30,450 bases of DNA from a virus: positions 1 to 30,450 of IMG/VR virus record IMGVR_UViG_3300042691_031196. The stretch is one strand, 5' to 3'. A program made the position numbers and the translations under genes. Positions within the stretch are counted from its first letter, which is position 1; each line of letters starts with the position of its first letter. Below are positions 15,132-23,504 of this stretch, piece after piece. Under the pieces are notes generated by a model. It searched no databases. It worked only from the letters and a program-made list of their open reading frames with translations, and was not told where the DNA came from.

Positions 15132-16240
15132 CAAACGAAAAAAATCAACAAATTTTAGAAAGAAACCAACAAATTCTAGAAACAATTAAAAAGATCGAAG
15201 ACAAAGATTTTAATATTTATTTTTTTGTCTTAGATTCTAAAGGCAACCCAATCGCTGAGTTGGCTTATATCTATGAACACGCAAAAGTTCTTAGAGATAG
15301 TGGATTAAACGCTTCCATTATAACAGAAAAAAATGATTATACCGGAGTAGGTGAATGGTTAGGTGAGGAATATATGAATATACCTCATACCTCAATTGAG
15401 TCCCAAAATTTAAAAGTGGGTCCTCAAGATTTTTTAATCATTCCTGAAATTTTTGCTAACGTAATGGATCAAACTAAACAGTTTCCATGTAAAAGAATTG
15501 TTTTCTCACAAAGTTATGATTACATTTTAGAAATTTTAAATCTCGGTGCTAAATGGACTGATTATGGAATTAAAGATTGTATAACAACTTCAGAAAAACA
15601 AAAACAATATATAAAGGAATTATTCCCTTTAGTAAATGTTGAAGTTATTCCTATTGGAATTCCTGACTACTTTAAACCTACAGATAAATTACAAAAACCA
15701 ATAGTTGCACTTTCATGTAGAGACCCAAGAGACACTACTAAAATTGTTAAATCGTTCTACTTAAAATATCCACAATATAAATGGGTAACATTTAGAGACA
15801 TGAAGGGTTTACCAAGAACAAGTTTCGCACAAATACTCAGTGAGGCATGTTTAGGTGTATGGGTAGATCCAATCGCAGGATTTGGTACTTTCCCATTAGA
15901 GGCAATGAAATCAGGAGTTCCTGTTATAGGTAGAGTACCACACATGACACCTGAGTGGATGGAACAACCATCTACTGAAAATAATCAAGATAAAATGTTA
16001 AAAGAAAATGGTATTTGGACTTATGATACGTTAAGATTACCTGATCTTATTGCGACTTTTATTAGACTTTGGTTGGAAGATAACATTCCAAATGACGTTT
16101 ATGAAAAAATGAAAGATACTCCAATGGAATATAGTATGGAGAAAATGAATTCATCTATAGTCGAATACTATAATAAACAAATTGCGGCAAGATTATCAGA
16201 ATTAGCTTCAACAATAACATCAGAACAAACAAATGCATGA
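15128..16240 (+). CDS. GT-B-type glycosyltransferase (GT4-like)
   Basis: 370 aa. A Rossmann-like N-terminal half opens IYFFVLDSKGNPIAELAYIYEHAKVLRDSG (a GT-B acceptor-domain start), with FPCKRIVFSQSYDYIL and DCITTSEKQKQYIKELFP later. In the C-terminal half, VIPIGIPDYF marks the domain joint, and SEACLGVWVDPIAGFGTFPLEAMKSGVPVIG (about 236-266) is the donor-binding E-x7-E-like block of GT4 enzymes. The first 25 residues contain a QQILE repeat and look helical. It lies in an ATGA-linked pair with the GT2-like gene at 16233, outside the main glycan cassette. It could modify DNA, virion or host glycan; not decidable here. Confidence 0.7.
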   Translation: MTNEKNQQILERNQQILETIKKIEDKDFNIYFFVLDSKGNPIAELAYIYEHAKVLRDSGLNASIITEKNDYTGVGEWLGEEYMNIPHTSIESQNLKVGPQDFLIIPEIFANVMDQTKQFPCKRIVFSQSYDYILEILNLGAKWTDYGIKDCITTSEKQKQYIKELFPLVNVEVIPIGIPDYFKPTDKLQKPIVALSCRDPRDTTKIVKSFYLKYPQYKWVTFRDMKGLPRTSFAQILSEACLGVWVDPIAGFGTFPLEAMKSGVPVIGRVPHMTPEWMEQPSTENNQDKMLKENGIWTYDTLRLPDLIATFIRLWLEDNIPNDVYEKMKDTPMEYSMEKMNSSIVEYYNKQIAARLSELASTITSEQTNA

Positions 16241-17036
16241 TATGAAAGATATTACAGTAATATTACCAATACACGAATTTAATGCCGATACACCAAAATG
16301 GTTTAAGATGTCGGTTAATAGTGTTAATACTCAGGTAGAAAAACCTGAAAAACTTATAATAGTTTATAACCCAAAAATTGAAAATGACATTAAGAATGTT
16401 TTAGGTGAAGAAGAAACATCAAACATCAAAGACATTATTGAGTTTTTACCAAATACTAGTGGTGAGTATGATGTATGTAGTCAAATAAATTTTGCTTCAG
16501 AACATGTTAAAACAGAGTACCTTTCATTTTTAGAATACGATGATGAATATTCAAGAATATGGTTTAAAAATGTTAAAAAATATACCGAAGTTTATCCTGA
16601 GATAGATTTATTTTTACCTATTGTAGTTGAAACAGATCCTAATGGTAATTTCATTTCATTTACTAATGAAACTGTTTGGGCAAAAGATTTTTCAGAAGAA
16701 ATGGGAATTTTAGATAACAATACTCTATCAAGATATGCTAATTATAATTTTGATGGTATGGTAATTAAAACTAAAACCTTCCAAAGATTAGGTAAACTAA
16801 AACCTTCTATTAAGTTAACATTCATATATGAATTCTTACTTAGAACAACATTCAATGATTCTAAAGTTATGGTTATACCTAAATTAGGTTACAGACACAG
16901 TAACCAAAGAGCAGGATCTTTATTTGTAGAATATCAAACAACTCTAAATCAAGATGAGGCAAGATTTTGGCTAAATTTAGCTAAAAAAGAATACTTCTTT
17001 AAAGAAGATAGAAAAATAATGTACGAACCGGTTTAA
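16233..17036 (+). CDS. GT2-like glycosyltransferase
   Basis: 267 aa. ITVILPIHEFNADTPKWFKMSVNSVNTQVEKPEKLIIVYNP is a GT2 opening. INFASEHVKTEYLSFLEYDDEYSRIWFK near 88-115 carries the acidic DDEY metal site, and the C-terminal YRHSNQRAGSL resembles the R-x-H region of related transferases. The ATG at 16233 overlaps the previous stop; an ATG at 16242 is an alternative. The gene ends 6 bases before the late sigma factor gene. It probably works with the GT-B enzyme upstream. Confidence 0.65.
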   Translation: MHDMKDITVILPIHEFNADTPKWFKMSVNSVNTQVEKPEKLIIVYNPKIENDIKNVLGEEETSNIKDIIEFLPNTSGEYDVCSQINFASEHVKTEYLSFLEYDDEYSRIWFKNVKKYTEVYPEIDLFLPIVVETDPNGNFISFTNETVWAKDFSEEMGILDNNTLSRYANYNFDGMVIKTKTFQRLGKLKPSIKLTFIYEFLLRTTFNDSKVMVIPKLGYRHSNQRAGSLFVEYQTTLNQDEARFWLNLAKKEYFFKEDRKIMYEPV

Positions 17037-17042
17037 AATATT

Positions 17043-17792
17043 ATGGCCACAAAAAAAGGAAGAAAGAAAAAATCGGAAAGTGTAGTGGCACAGAATGGAA
17101 TGTATTTTGGAGAAAGACAGGAAAAGGCAGTTTTAGACTTTCTTACCTGTCTTGATCCATTAGAAAAAGATAGAATTTTTACTAAAGAGTTAAAAAAACC
17201 TTTAGATAAGATGATAGAGAGTATCATTAGGAGATATAAACTATATGTTAAAAATTATTCTTTTGAAGACTTACATTCCGATACCTTTTCGTTTTTAATG
17301 ACTAAAATAGAAAAATTTGACCCAAGTGCTAATAAGAAGGCATACTCTTATTTTGGGACAATAATTAAAAATTATTTGTTGGGTAAAATTTTAAAGCAAG
17401 ACAAAGAAATGAAACAAAACTTGTCTTATGAGGACATTTATATGTCAATTGAGGAAAATGAAAAATACAGTTACTGTATAGATAAACCTGAAGGGTCATA
17501 TGATGAATTTATTATTGATATCGCAAATAAAATTGAAGAAAAAATTACCAATAAAGGGTTGAATGAAAATGAAATGAAAGTTGCATTCGCACTAATTGAT
17601 ATATTAAAAAATTGGGAATCGATTTTTATTGACACTGCAGGATCAAGTGACAAGTTTAATAAGAATAAAGTCTTATCTCACATACGAGATTATACCCTTA
17701 TGAGTACTAAAGATATTCGTATTTCAATGAAAAAATTCAAAGAAATTTATGGTAATATTAAAATTTTTAGAATAGACGAAGGTTTGTTATAA
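17043..17792 (+). CDS. Late transcription sigma factor (T4 gp55-like)
   Basis: 249 aa. Directs host RNA polymerase to late promoters in T4-like phages. After a basic N-terminus (KKGRKKK), the region YSFEDLHSDTFSFLMTKIEKFDPSANKKAYSYFGTIIKNYLLGKI (about 72-116) matches sigma-70 region 2 in its minimal phage form; the KAYSYFGTIIKNYL core is the part I recognise in gp55-like proteins. No region 4 helix-turn-helix is evident, as expected for gp55, which relies on gp33 and the sliding clamp. The C-terminal half is unassigned. It lies ahead of the tail/baseplate genes. The clue that it controls the ATATTTATA elements is only circumstantial. Confidence 0.75.
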   Translation: MATKKGRKKKSESVVAQNGMYFGERQEKAVLDFLTCLDPLEKDRIFTKELKKPLDKMIESIIRRYKLYVKNYSFEDLHSDTFSFLMTKIEKFDPSANKKAYSYFGTIIKNYLLGKILKQDKEMKQNLSYEDIYMSIEENEKYSYCIDKPEGSYDEFIIDIANKIEEKITNKGLNENEMKVAFALIDILKNWESIFIDTAGSSDKFNKNKVLSHIRDYTLMSTKDIRISMKKFKEIYGNIKIFRIDEGLL

Positions 17793-17814
17793 ATTACTCA
17801 TTATCATATTTATA
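17783..17814 (+). promoter_or_regulatory. Candidate promoter, TTTG-N19-ATATTTATA
   Basis: TTTG at 17783-17786, overlapping the end of the gp55-like gene, is followed after 19 bases by ATATTTATA at 17806-17814, which ends 11 bases before the ATG at 17826. The TTTG to AT-box spacing equals that before the HNH gene on the other strand. It resembles Bacteroidota -33/-7 promoters, with A in place of the last G. Confidence 0.4.
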
Positions 17815-17825
17815 TATAAAAAGAT

Positions 17826-18200
17826 ATGCCAAAACCTAAAAAAACAAAAATTAAATTAGATAATGATAGTTTTCAAACCCTTTTACAGGAGATATATAAC
17901 GATATCCTAACTGTACAAAAAAAGGCTAATTCTCAAATGGAAGAAAGAAAAGGACTTCCTGTGAATACAACTACCGATGCCTTCCAAATAGGTAAAGTCA
18001 ATAACGAATCATTAAAAATAATTGATTCGACTGTTGAAAAAAAATTAGCATTGGCAAAATTACAGTCTCAAATCCTAACAGGGGATAAGGAAACTAAAGA
18101 GACTAATAAAGCGGGAATGACCGATGACGATAAAAAGTTAATTAGGGACTTAATTGAAAATCAAAAAAATAAAAATAATTTAGATTTTGAGGTGGAATAA
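17826..18200 (+). CDS. Hypothetical charged helical protein
   Basis: 124 aa, not recognised. A Lys/Pro-rich start (PKPKKTKIKL) is followed by helical stretches (SFQTLLQEIYNDILTVQKKANSQMEE; LKIIDSTVEKKLALAKLQSQIL; DDDKKLIRDLIENQKNK) that could form coiled coils. No Cys, signal or membrane segment. Its stop overlaps the ATG of the membrane-segment protein at 18200. It heads the tail/baseplate gene run and may be a small structural or chaperone protein; that is inference. Confidence 0.7.
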   Translation: MPKPKKTKIKLDNDSFQTLLQEIYNDILTVQKKANSQMEERKGLPVNTTTDAFQIGKVNNESLKIIDSTVEKKLALAKLQSQILTGDKETKETNKAGMTDDDKKLIRDLIENQKNKNNLDFEVE

Positions 18201-19699
18201 TGGCAGAAGATACAAATACAGCGGGTGGAGTACCTGCCGCAGGTAAAAGTGGTGGGGGTGATGGTATTAGTAAACTTTTTGATAAAATAAAGGAAAGAAT
18301 AAATGCTCTTTTTGCTTCAAGAAGAAATGCTGACGAAAAATTAGATAAGAAAAAAAAACAATATAATGATTTTAAAACAAAATTTTTAGAATTTTTATTT
18401 GATTTATTACTTATTTTAGGGTTAGTTGAAGTATTTGTACGAGACATTAATGATTTTTTAAGTAAAGGTAAAAAATATGAGCCCAAATTTAAAAAAACAT
18501 TAATTGATTGTTTTAATGCTAACATTGCATGTAATTTAGATGACGTAATTAAACCCAATCAAGCGTATGACCCATCCTTAAATCCAGGAGCAAATCCTTA
18601 TTTTATTATCAATGTTTCTAAGTTAGATTTTTTTGGGTTATTAAAAATTGATCCTAACTCTACTGGAGGGAATATTTTTTATGGTTCACCTAGTGACAAT
18701 ACGTTAAACAGAGCAATTAAAACTGCCATAGATAGTGGTCAAAGACAAAATTGGTCTGATATACTTTGGATAGAATACGACCCTAATACCAACTACGTAC
18801 TTTTTTACGTTAATTATTCTTATCGGAATAAACCTGTCAATGCGTTAGTTACTGATTTAGTAAATAAAATAGATCTGATACCAAATTTTAGTATGTTATT
18901 AAATCTATTTGATAATATGTACGGATCATTTTCCTATTCAATTCAACCAACAAGAATCGACCCATTAAGTTTAATTAATAGAAATACTTTAAACAAATAT
19001 ATTGAAAAAATTTTGGATGGCGGAGAAGATTTATTAATTGATGATTCATTTTTTAATTTTGGTAATGAAGAATTATTTGACATAGAAAGAATATCATTAA
19101 ACCAAAGTAAAAACTTTTTAGAGATAAAATCTTGTAATAATGCAGAATCGGTCGTAACACCAAATGATTTATATCCTATATTAGAACAAATAATTTCGGC
19201 GGGCACTTTTAATGAAAGAGTTCAAATAATTGAAGCGGGTATGAGTACATTAGAAACCGTAGCCGCAAGAAATGTCACTAGATTAGATTTACCGAAGTTT
19301 AAAGTTGAATTTTATTTTAATATTTTTAAAGAAATTATAAACACATTAGTTACTTTTGTTTATTCACCACAATTTTTAACAATAATGATGATTTATTTTA
19401 AATTAGCGAACAGTAATCCAAATAGTCAAGAGCCTTTAGATTATGAAGATATGAAAGATTTTTTGAAAAAAACTAGAAATATATTAGTTTGTATTGTATG
19501 GTCATATTTTAAATTATTATTATTATTGATCATTGTCCCTATTATACTAAAAAAATTAATCACAGAGGCAAATAAAGAGAGATACGAAAGAAATAAAGAA
19601 AAGTATGAACTTTTTGTTGCACAATATTTAGCTCTTAGAGGTCTATTAGATATAGTCAAAAATAACGAATTATTAAGACAAATAACATCCGCAGTATGA
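18200..19699 (+). CDS. Large hypothetical protein with hydrophobic segments (probable structural)
   Basis: 499 aa, no family recognised. A Gly-rich start (AGGVPAAGKSGGGDG) is followed by a basic helical stretch, a first hydrophobic helix (FLEFLFDLLLILGLVEVFV, about 58-76), a long soluble middle, and then a strong hydrophobic helix near 430-450 (LVCIVWSYFKLLLLLIIVPIIL) with a weaker one before it. The C-terminus is charged and helical. Hydrophobic helices flanking a soluble domain suggest membrane contact, e.g. a tail-tip or injected protein. Its place before the baseplate spike gene supports a tail role. The next gene starts in its stop (ATGA). Confidence 0.65.
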   Translation: MAEDTNTAGGVPAAGKSGGGDGISKLFDKIKERINALFASRRNADEKLDKKKKQYNDFKTKFLEFLFDLLLILGLVEVFVRDINDFLSKGKKYEPKFKKTLIDCFNANIACNLDDVIKPNQAYDPSLNPGANPYFIINVSKLDFFGLLKIDPNSTGGNIFYGSPSDNTLNRAIKTAIDSGQRQNWSDILWIEYDPNTNYVLFYVNYSYRNKPVNALVTDLVNKIDLIPNFSMLLNLFDNMYGSFSYSIQPTRIDPLSLINRNTLNKYIEKILDGGEDLLIDDSFFNFGNEELFDIERISLNQSKNFLEIKSCNNAESVVTPNDLYPILEQIISAGTFNERVQIIEAGMSTLETVAARNVTRLDLPKFKVEFYFNIFKEIINTLVTFVYSPQFLTIMMIYFKLANSNPNSQEPLDYEDMKDFLKKTRNILVCIVWSYFKLLLLLIIVPIILKKLITEANKERYERNKEKYELFVAQYLALRGLLDIVKNNELLRQITSAV

Positions 19700-20124
19700 T
19701 AAATTCAATAGGTAACATCCCAATCAAAGAACTTCCGGTTAAAGATATTTTAAAAGCAATTATAGGAATATTTAAAATTCCCGATGTACCACCTCCACCA
19801 ATTGATCCGTTGACAATACAAACTAGTTTAAAGAATCCAGGTCTTTCTCCTAGAAAAATTGCCGCAGAAATAATTGCGAGACAATCAGAAGCGGGAGCGC
19901 CATTCGGTCCATTACCGAGTGGGGCAGCTAATGTGGCGGAAAAAATGGAATTAATAAGAGTCCAAGAAATAACCAAGGCAATACAACAAGATGCTAGAAC
20001 TATAGTTAGTATACCGCCAGGAATTACTTCAATCGGTTTTATATCGATGCCCCCATTACCACCGATACCTGTAATAAGTTTTACTACTACTCCAGCACAC
20101 ATTGCACCTGCCATAATATCATGA
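19696..20124 (+). CDS. Hypothetical proline-rich protein
   Basis: 142 aa, not recognised. Two proline clusters (KIPDVPPPPIDP near 27-38 and MPPLPPIPVISF near 118-128) flank a helical middle. Ala, Ile and Pro dominate and Cys is absent. GC is locally higher than in the glycan cassette. It is coupled by ATGA overlaps to the genes on both sides, so it is likely to be made in step with the hydrophobic protein upstream and the small protein downstream; a baseplate or tail-tip linker is possible. A long opposite-strand frame (19656-20114) overlaps it and is taken as a shadow. Confidence 0.65.
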   Translation: MINSIGNIPIKELPVKDILKAIIGIFKIPDVPPPPIDPLTIQTSLKNPGLSPRKIAAEIIARQSEAGAPFGPLPSGAANVAEKMELIRVQEITKAIQQDARTIVSIPPGITSIGFISMPPLPPIPVISFTTTPAHIAPAIIS

Positions 20125-20291
20125 GTTACACGGATAAAACAAATAAAGATATTTTAATCGAAATTAAACAGATGGAGATGGATCATCAAAATCTAAAAAC
20201 TAGAGTTATATCTCTTTTAGATCAAATAAATGAAATTGAAAAGAAATATAATATTGCAATTAATGAATTAAAAAAAAGAGGAGTTAAATAA
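20121..20291 (+). CDS. Small coiled-coil-like protein (56 aa)
   Basis: A short gene that completes the operon tiling. The ATG at 20121 overlaps the previous stop (ATGA), and its TAA at 20289-20291 overlaps the ATG of the spike gene (TAATG). The product begins MSYTDKTNKDILIEIK, continues LLDQINEIEKKYN and ends ELKKRGVK. It is almost entirely helical and charged, with Ile/Leu at spacings fitting a short coiled coil. The double overlap and the absence of any other way to fill the 166-base gap are the main evidence. Function unknown; a small baseplate chaperone or trimerisation helper would fit. Confidence 0.75.
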   Translation: MSYTDKTNKDILIEIKQMEMDHQNLKTRVISLLDQINEIEKKYNIAINELKKRGVK

Positions 20292-21586
20292 TGGCACTAA
20301 ATAATAGTTACACAGTAGGTGGTAATACAGATGAAACTATAATATACAAAGGTAAAGTTGAAAGTATATCTAATAATATTTATGAACCTAATGGGGATAT
20401 TGGATATTCTCCAATAAAAGTTAGATTAGAAGTTCCTGATAGTACTATAATAGAAACTAAAGACTTACCCGATTGTTATCCACTTTTACCAAAACATTTA
20501 AATGTTTATCCAAAAGTAGGTGAATATGTTTATGTAATAACTTTAGCTAAAGGCAGTACACAACAACTTAGATATTTTTTAGGTCCCGTTATAGATAGTT
20601 TTGGGAGTTTAAACTTCAATGAATTTGATAACACTGAGACTAACTCAAATATAAAACCAAATTTAAGAAAACCTGAGGATGGTATATACCCTAAGAGAGA
20701 ATGGATTTCTATTCAAGGTAGAAATAATTCAGATATAGTTTTTAAAGATCAGGAAGTATTATTGCGCGCAGGAAAATTTAATTCTGGAGATCCGTACACT
20801 TTTAACATAAAAGATACGGCTTATATTCAAATGAGATACGGTCAACCTGAAACGATAGAGACCAACGAATTACAAACTACAAGAGAAGTTAAATTAGCAA
20901 AATACGATGGGTTTGTTTCGGTCAATATAATCTCAATTCAAAATGTACTTTACGATTGGGTAGTAAACATACAAGTTCAAGATAAAGATAATAGACCAAT
21001 AGGTAAAATTTATAAAACGTTTACTGGTAAAGAAAATGCAACTTTATTTGTTAAAGAGACATATATAAAATTAAAACAAAATGATTTAAAAACTAAATTA
21101 TTAATTACTAATAATTTTCAAAAACAAATTGAGGTCGATAAATATGACTTTAAAAATTTTAAATATAGTGCACCACCAATTGATGGATTAGACGTAGTTG
21201 CGGATGGACTAAATGATAAAATAATGACAACTATTAAAACTAACATAGTTCCTGTCACAAAAACTCAATTTGATAACACTAAAGGATCGGCCATAAACGT
21301 AGTTGCAAGTAAAATAAATTTGGTTTCTTATGGAAATAAAAATCAATTTAAGTTGTTGGATCCCGATGTTACAATAACACCCGAACAACAATTAAAAATT
21401 AATAGTGAGAGTCAACCTATACCCTATGGGTACGCATTAAATGATTTTTTAAAACTAATTAAATCATTTGTGGAAACTCACGTACATCCATATCATGGAA
21501 TGCCACCAGATCCTACTCCTGTGGTGTTACAAATTTTAAATTTTGATTTAGAAACTATTTTAAATCAAAACGTAAGAACTGCTTAA
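20291..21586 (+). CDS. Baseplate central spike / hub protein with OB fold (gp5-like)
   Basis: 431 aa. The N-terminal part is an OB-fold-like beta barrel: after a variable region, SPIKVRLEVPDS and CYPLLPKHLNVYPKVGEYVYVITL (about 60-85) match gp5 N-terminal domains of T4-like phages. The C-terminal SFVETHVHPYHGMPPDP (about 394-412) is the His-rich segment I associate with such baseplate proteins. There is no obvious lysozyme domain, unlike T4 gp5. It probably trimerises at the tip of the tail tube and pierces the outer membrane. It is the last of a run coupled by overlaps (18200-21586). Confidence 0.65.
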   Translation: MALNNSYTVGGNTDETIIYKGKVESISNNIYEPNGDIGYSPIKVRLEVPDSTIIETKDLPDCYPLLPKHLNVYPKVGEYVYVITLAKGSTQQLRYFLGPVIDSFGSLNFNEFDNTETNSNIKPNLRKPEDGIYPKREWISIQGRNNSDIVFKDQEVLLRAGKFNSGDPYTFNIKDTAYIQMRYGQPETIETNELQTTREVKLAKYDGFVSVNIISIQNVLYDWVVNIQVQDKDNRPIGKIYKTFTGKENATLFVKETYIKLKQNDLKTKLLITNNFQKQIEVDKYDFKNFKYSAPPIDGLDVVADGLNDKIMTTIKTNIVPVTKTQFDNTKGSAINVVASKINLVSYGNKNQFKLLDPDVTITPEQQLKINSESQPIPYGYALNDFLKLIKSFVETHVHPYHGMPPDPTPVVLQILNFDLETILNQNVRTA

Positions 21587-21591
21587 GTTTG

Positions 21592-21600
21592 ATATTTATT
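21592..21600 (+). promoter_or_regulatory. ATATTTATT element before 21611 gene
   Basis: ATATTTATT sits in the 24-base gap after the spike gene, 10 bases before the ATG at 21611, and differs by one base from the element before other genes. No TTTG box was seen at the expected distance. Confidence 0.3.
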
Positions 21601-21610
21601 ATTAAAAAAG

Positions 21611-23023
21611 ATGATATTTAGGACTTATATTAATAAAAACAATACCCTTATTGAAGATCAATATACCAATACAGGGTTAAATCCCATAACTGAATTAGTT
21701 TATGGTGGATTTAATAGTGGGAATACTAGTAACATATATAGTAGGTTTTTGTTACATTTTGACCTTTCTTATCTCATATCTCAATATAATGACGGTAATT
21801 TAGGGGATTTATCTCAAGTCACACATACACTGAAAATGTATAATAGTCAGGCGTTTGAGGCAGATCTAAAAGGTGCGATGACTTTCGATAATAAACGAAG
21901 AGCGTCATCTTTTGATTTAGTTATGTGGAAAATAGATCAGGAATGGGATGAAGGTAATGGTTATGATTATTATTGTTATAATGTTTTAAATCAATTGGCT
22001 TGTAAAAATTATAAAGAAACATATTCAAATTGGTATTTTGCACAAAATTTAAGTCCTTGGACTAATTTTGGAACTGCCAGCGGATCTACTACGGGTATTA
22101 CGATTGCAACTCAACATTTTGATCATGGGAATGAAAATTTAAGTATGGATATTACATCTATAATAAATGATATGATTACAGGTGGGAGTCAAAATTATGG
22201 ATTTACAATTGCCTATTCTTATGAATTTGAACAAAAACAAACTAAAGAATTAAATTATGTAGGTTTCTTTACGAGACATACTCAAACATACTTTGAACCG
22301 TTTTTAGAAACTAATTATGAAAGTTATATTTTAGATGATAGAAATCTATTTTTTACCGATAAATTAAATCGACTTTATCTGTATACAAATTTAGGTAATA
22401 ACCCTACTAATTTGGATTTTAACCCCTCTGTTACGATTTTAGATAACAATGGTGATATTTTCTTATCCATACCATCGTCAGGTGTTACAAGACAATTTGA
22501 GGGGGTTTATTACGTAGAATTCAACGTACCTTCAAGTGCATATACAGATTGTTTCACATTCCAAGACGTTTGGTCAAACATATCAATTAACGGATCAGCA
22601 AGACCCGATGTCACATTAGAATTTGCTTTAAAGAAAAGTGAAGAATGGTTTAACTTTGGAGATAATGATGGTGAGCCAAAACAATATGGGTTTTCTATGA
22701 GTGGCGTAAAACGTGAAGAAAAGATTAAAAGAGGTGATATTAGAAAAATATTAGTTTCTGCTAGAATACCATATACAGTAGATAGGAAACAAGTAATAGA
22801 CGGTTTAAAATATCGTCTATATGTTAAACAAGGTACTGCCGAAATAAATGTAATTGATTGGGATGATGTAAATAGAACCAATAATCAAAATTACTTCTTA
22901 TTAGACACCTCATGGATGATACCAAATACTTACTATTTGGATTTAAAACTTTATAGTAATCAAGAAGTTAGAGATTATCCTGAGATTACTAAATTTTATA
23001 TTGTTAATCAAATATATCCATAA
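21611..23023 (+). CDS. Probable virion structural protein, beta-sandwich type
   Basis: 470 aa. The segment SRFLLHFDLSYLISQYNDGNLG near 45-66, then HTLKMYNSQA and DLVMWKIDQEWDEGNGYDYY (about 99-118), follow the layout of DNRLRE/CBM-like beta-sandwich domains (an RxLLxFDLS strand, a W-x-EG loop), often found in phage adhesins and cell-wall-bound proteins. IDPEWDEG-type loops commonly bind calcium. The remaining C-terminal 230 residues are beta-rich with several aromatic residues and give no further family match. It follows the spike gene and precedes an FKBP gene, so a baseplate or tail-fibre role is likely. Confidence 0.5.
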   Translation: MIFRTYINKNNTLIEDQYTNTGLNPITELVYGGFNSGNTSNIYSRFLLHFDLSYLISQYNDGNLGDLSQVTHTLKMYNSQAFEADLKGAMTFDNKRRASSFDLVMWKIDQEWDEGNGYDYYCYNVLNQLACKNYKETYSNWYFAQNLSPWTNFGTASGSTTGITIATQHFDHGNENLSMDITSIINDMITGGSQNYGFTIAYSYEFEQKQTKELNYVGFFTRHTQTYFEPFLETNYESYILDDRNLFFTDKLNRLYLYTNLGNNPTNLDFNPSVTILDNNGDIFLSIPSSGVTRQFEGVYYVEFNVPSSAYTDCFTFQDVWSNISINGSARPDVTLEFALKKSEEWFNFGDNDGEPKQYGFSMSGVKREEKIKRGDIRKILVSARIPYTVDRKQVIDGLKYRLYVKQGTAEINVIDWDDVNRTNNQNYFLLDTSWMIPNTYYLDLKLYSNQEVRDYPEITKFYIVNQIYP

Positions 23024-23025
23024 GG

Positions 23026-23058
23026 TTGACAATATAAAATTTAATACTTATGTTTATA
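23026..23058 (+). promoter_or_regulatory. Candidate promoter TTGACA-N17-TATGTT
   Basis: In the 49-base gap before the FKBP gene, TTGACA at 23026-23031 is followed after 17 bases by TATGTT at 23049-23054, i.e. within ATGTTTATA (23050-23058), the same AT element with one change. The ATG is 14 bases after the element. It is the best match to a housekeeping-type promoter in the window and could be read by unmodified host polymerase. Confidence 0.5.
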
Positions 23059-23072
23059 AAAAAATATAAGTC

Positions 23073-23498
23073 ATGAAAAAAATACAAAATGGGGACACTG
23101 TTAGTGTCAATTATATCGGTAGATTAGAGGACGGTACTGTTTTTGATAGTTCGTTAACCGAAGGTAGAGAACCTCTTAAAGTAACACTTGGTCAAGGACA
23201 ATTGATTAAAGGTTTTGAAAATGGACTATTAGAAATGTCAGTAGGTGATAAGAAAACTATTACTCTTAATCCGTCTGAGGCTTATGGTGAACCAAACCCT
23301 GAAGCTATTATTGATGTCCCACTTTCAAATTTACCTGAAGGAGTTCAAATCGGACAAACACTTCAAGGACAAGGACCACAAGGACCTTTTATTGTTACTG
23401 TAGTTGATGTAAATGAAACAAGTGCAAGACTTGATCATAACCATCCAATGGCAGGTAAAACACTAACATTTGATTTAGAAATTGTAGAAGTACAATAA
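23073..23498 (+). CDS. SlyD-type FKBP peptidyl-prolyl isomerase
   Basis: 141 aa. Catalyses cis-trans isomerisation of prolyl bonds and may act as a folding chaperone. IQNGDTVSVNYIGRLEDGTVFDSSLTEG opens the FKBP fold; PLKVTLGQGQLIKGFENGLLEMSVGDKKTITLNPSEAYGEPNPEAI (about 35-80) is the SlyD/FKBP2 signature. The IF-domain insert (LSNLPEGVQIGQTLQGQG) and the closing RLDHNHPMAGKTLTFDLEIVEV complete it. It lacks the His-rich metal-binding tail of E. coli SlyD. It is a single-gene unit between its own promoter and a strong terminator. It may help fold tail or glycoprotein products; that is inference. Confidence 0.93.
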   Translation: MKKIQNGDTVSVNYIGRLEDGTVFDSSLTEGREPLKVTLGQGQLIKGFENGLLEMSVGDKKTITLNPSEAYGEPNPEAIIDVPLSNLPEGVQIGQTLQGQGPQGPFIVTVVDVNETSARLDHNHPMAGKTLTFDLEIVEVQ

Positions 23499-23504
23499 AA
23501 TTTT

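Noticed and set aside
18142-18558. Minus-strand open frame of 138 codons
   Set aside because: It overlaps the start of the plus-strand 18200 gene; its product is Ser/Phe/Leu-rich antisense of a Lys/Asp-rich protein.
19656-20114. Long minus-strand open frame (152 codons)
   Set aside because: It is opposite the proline-rich gene and the overlap chain on the plus strand; its Gly/Ile-rich translation is a typical shadow, and it has no start signal of its own.
22510-22881. Minus-strand frame of 123 codons inside the 21611 gene
   Set aside because: It is antisense to an intact long gene and has no promoter or start context.
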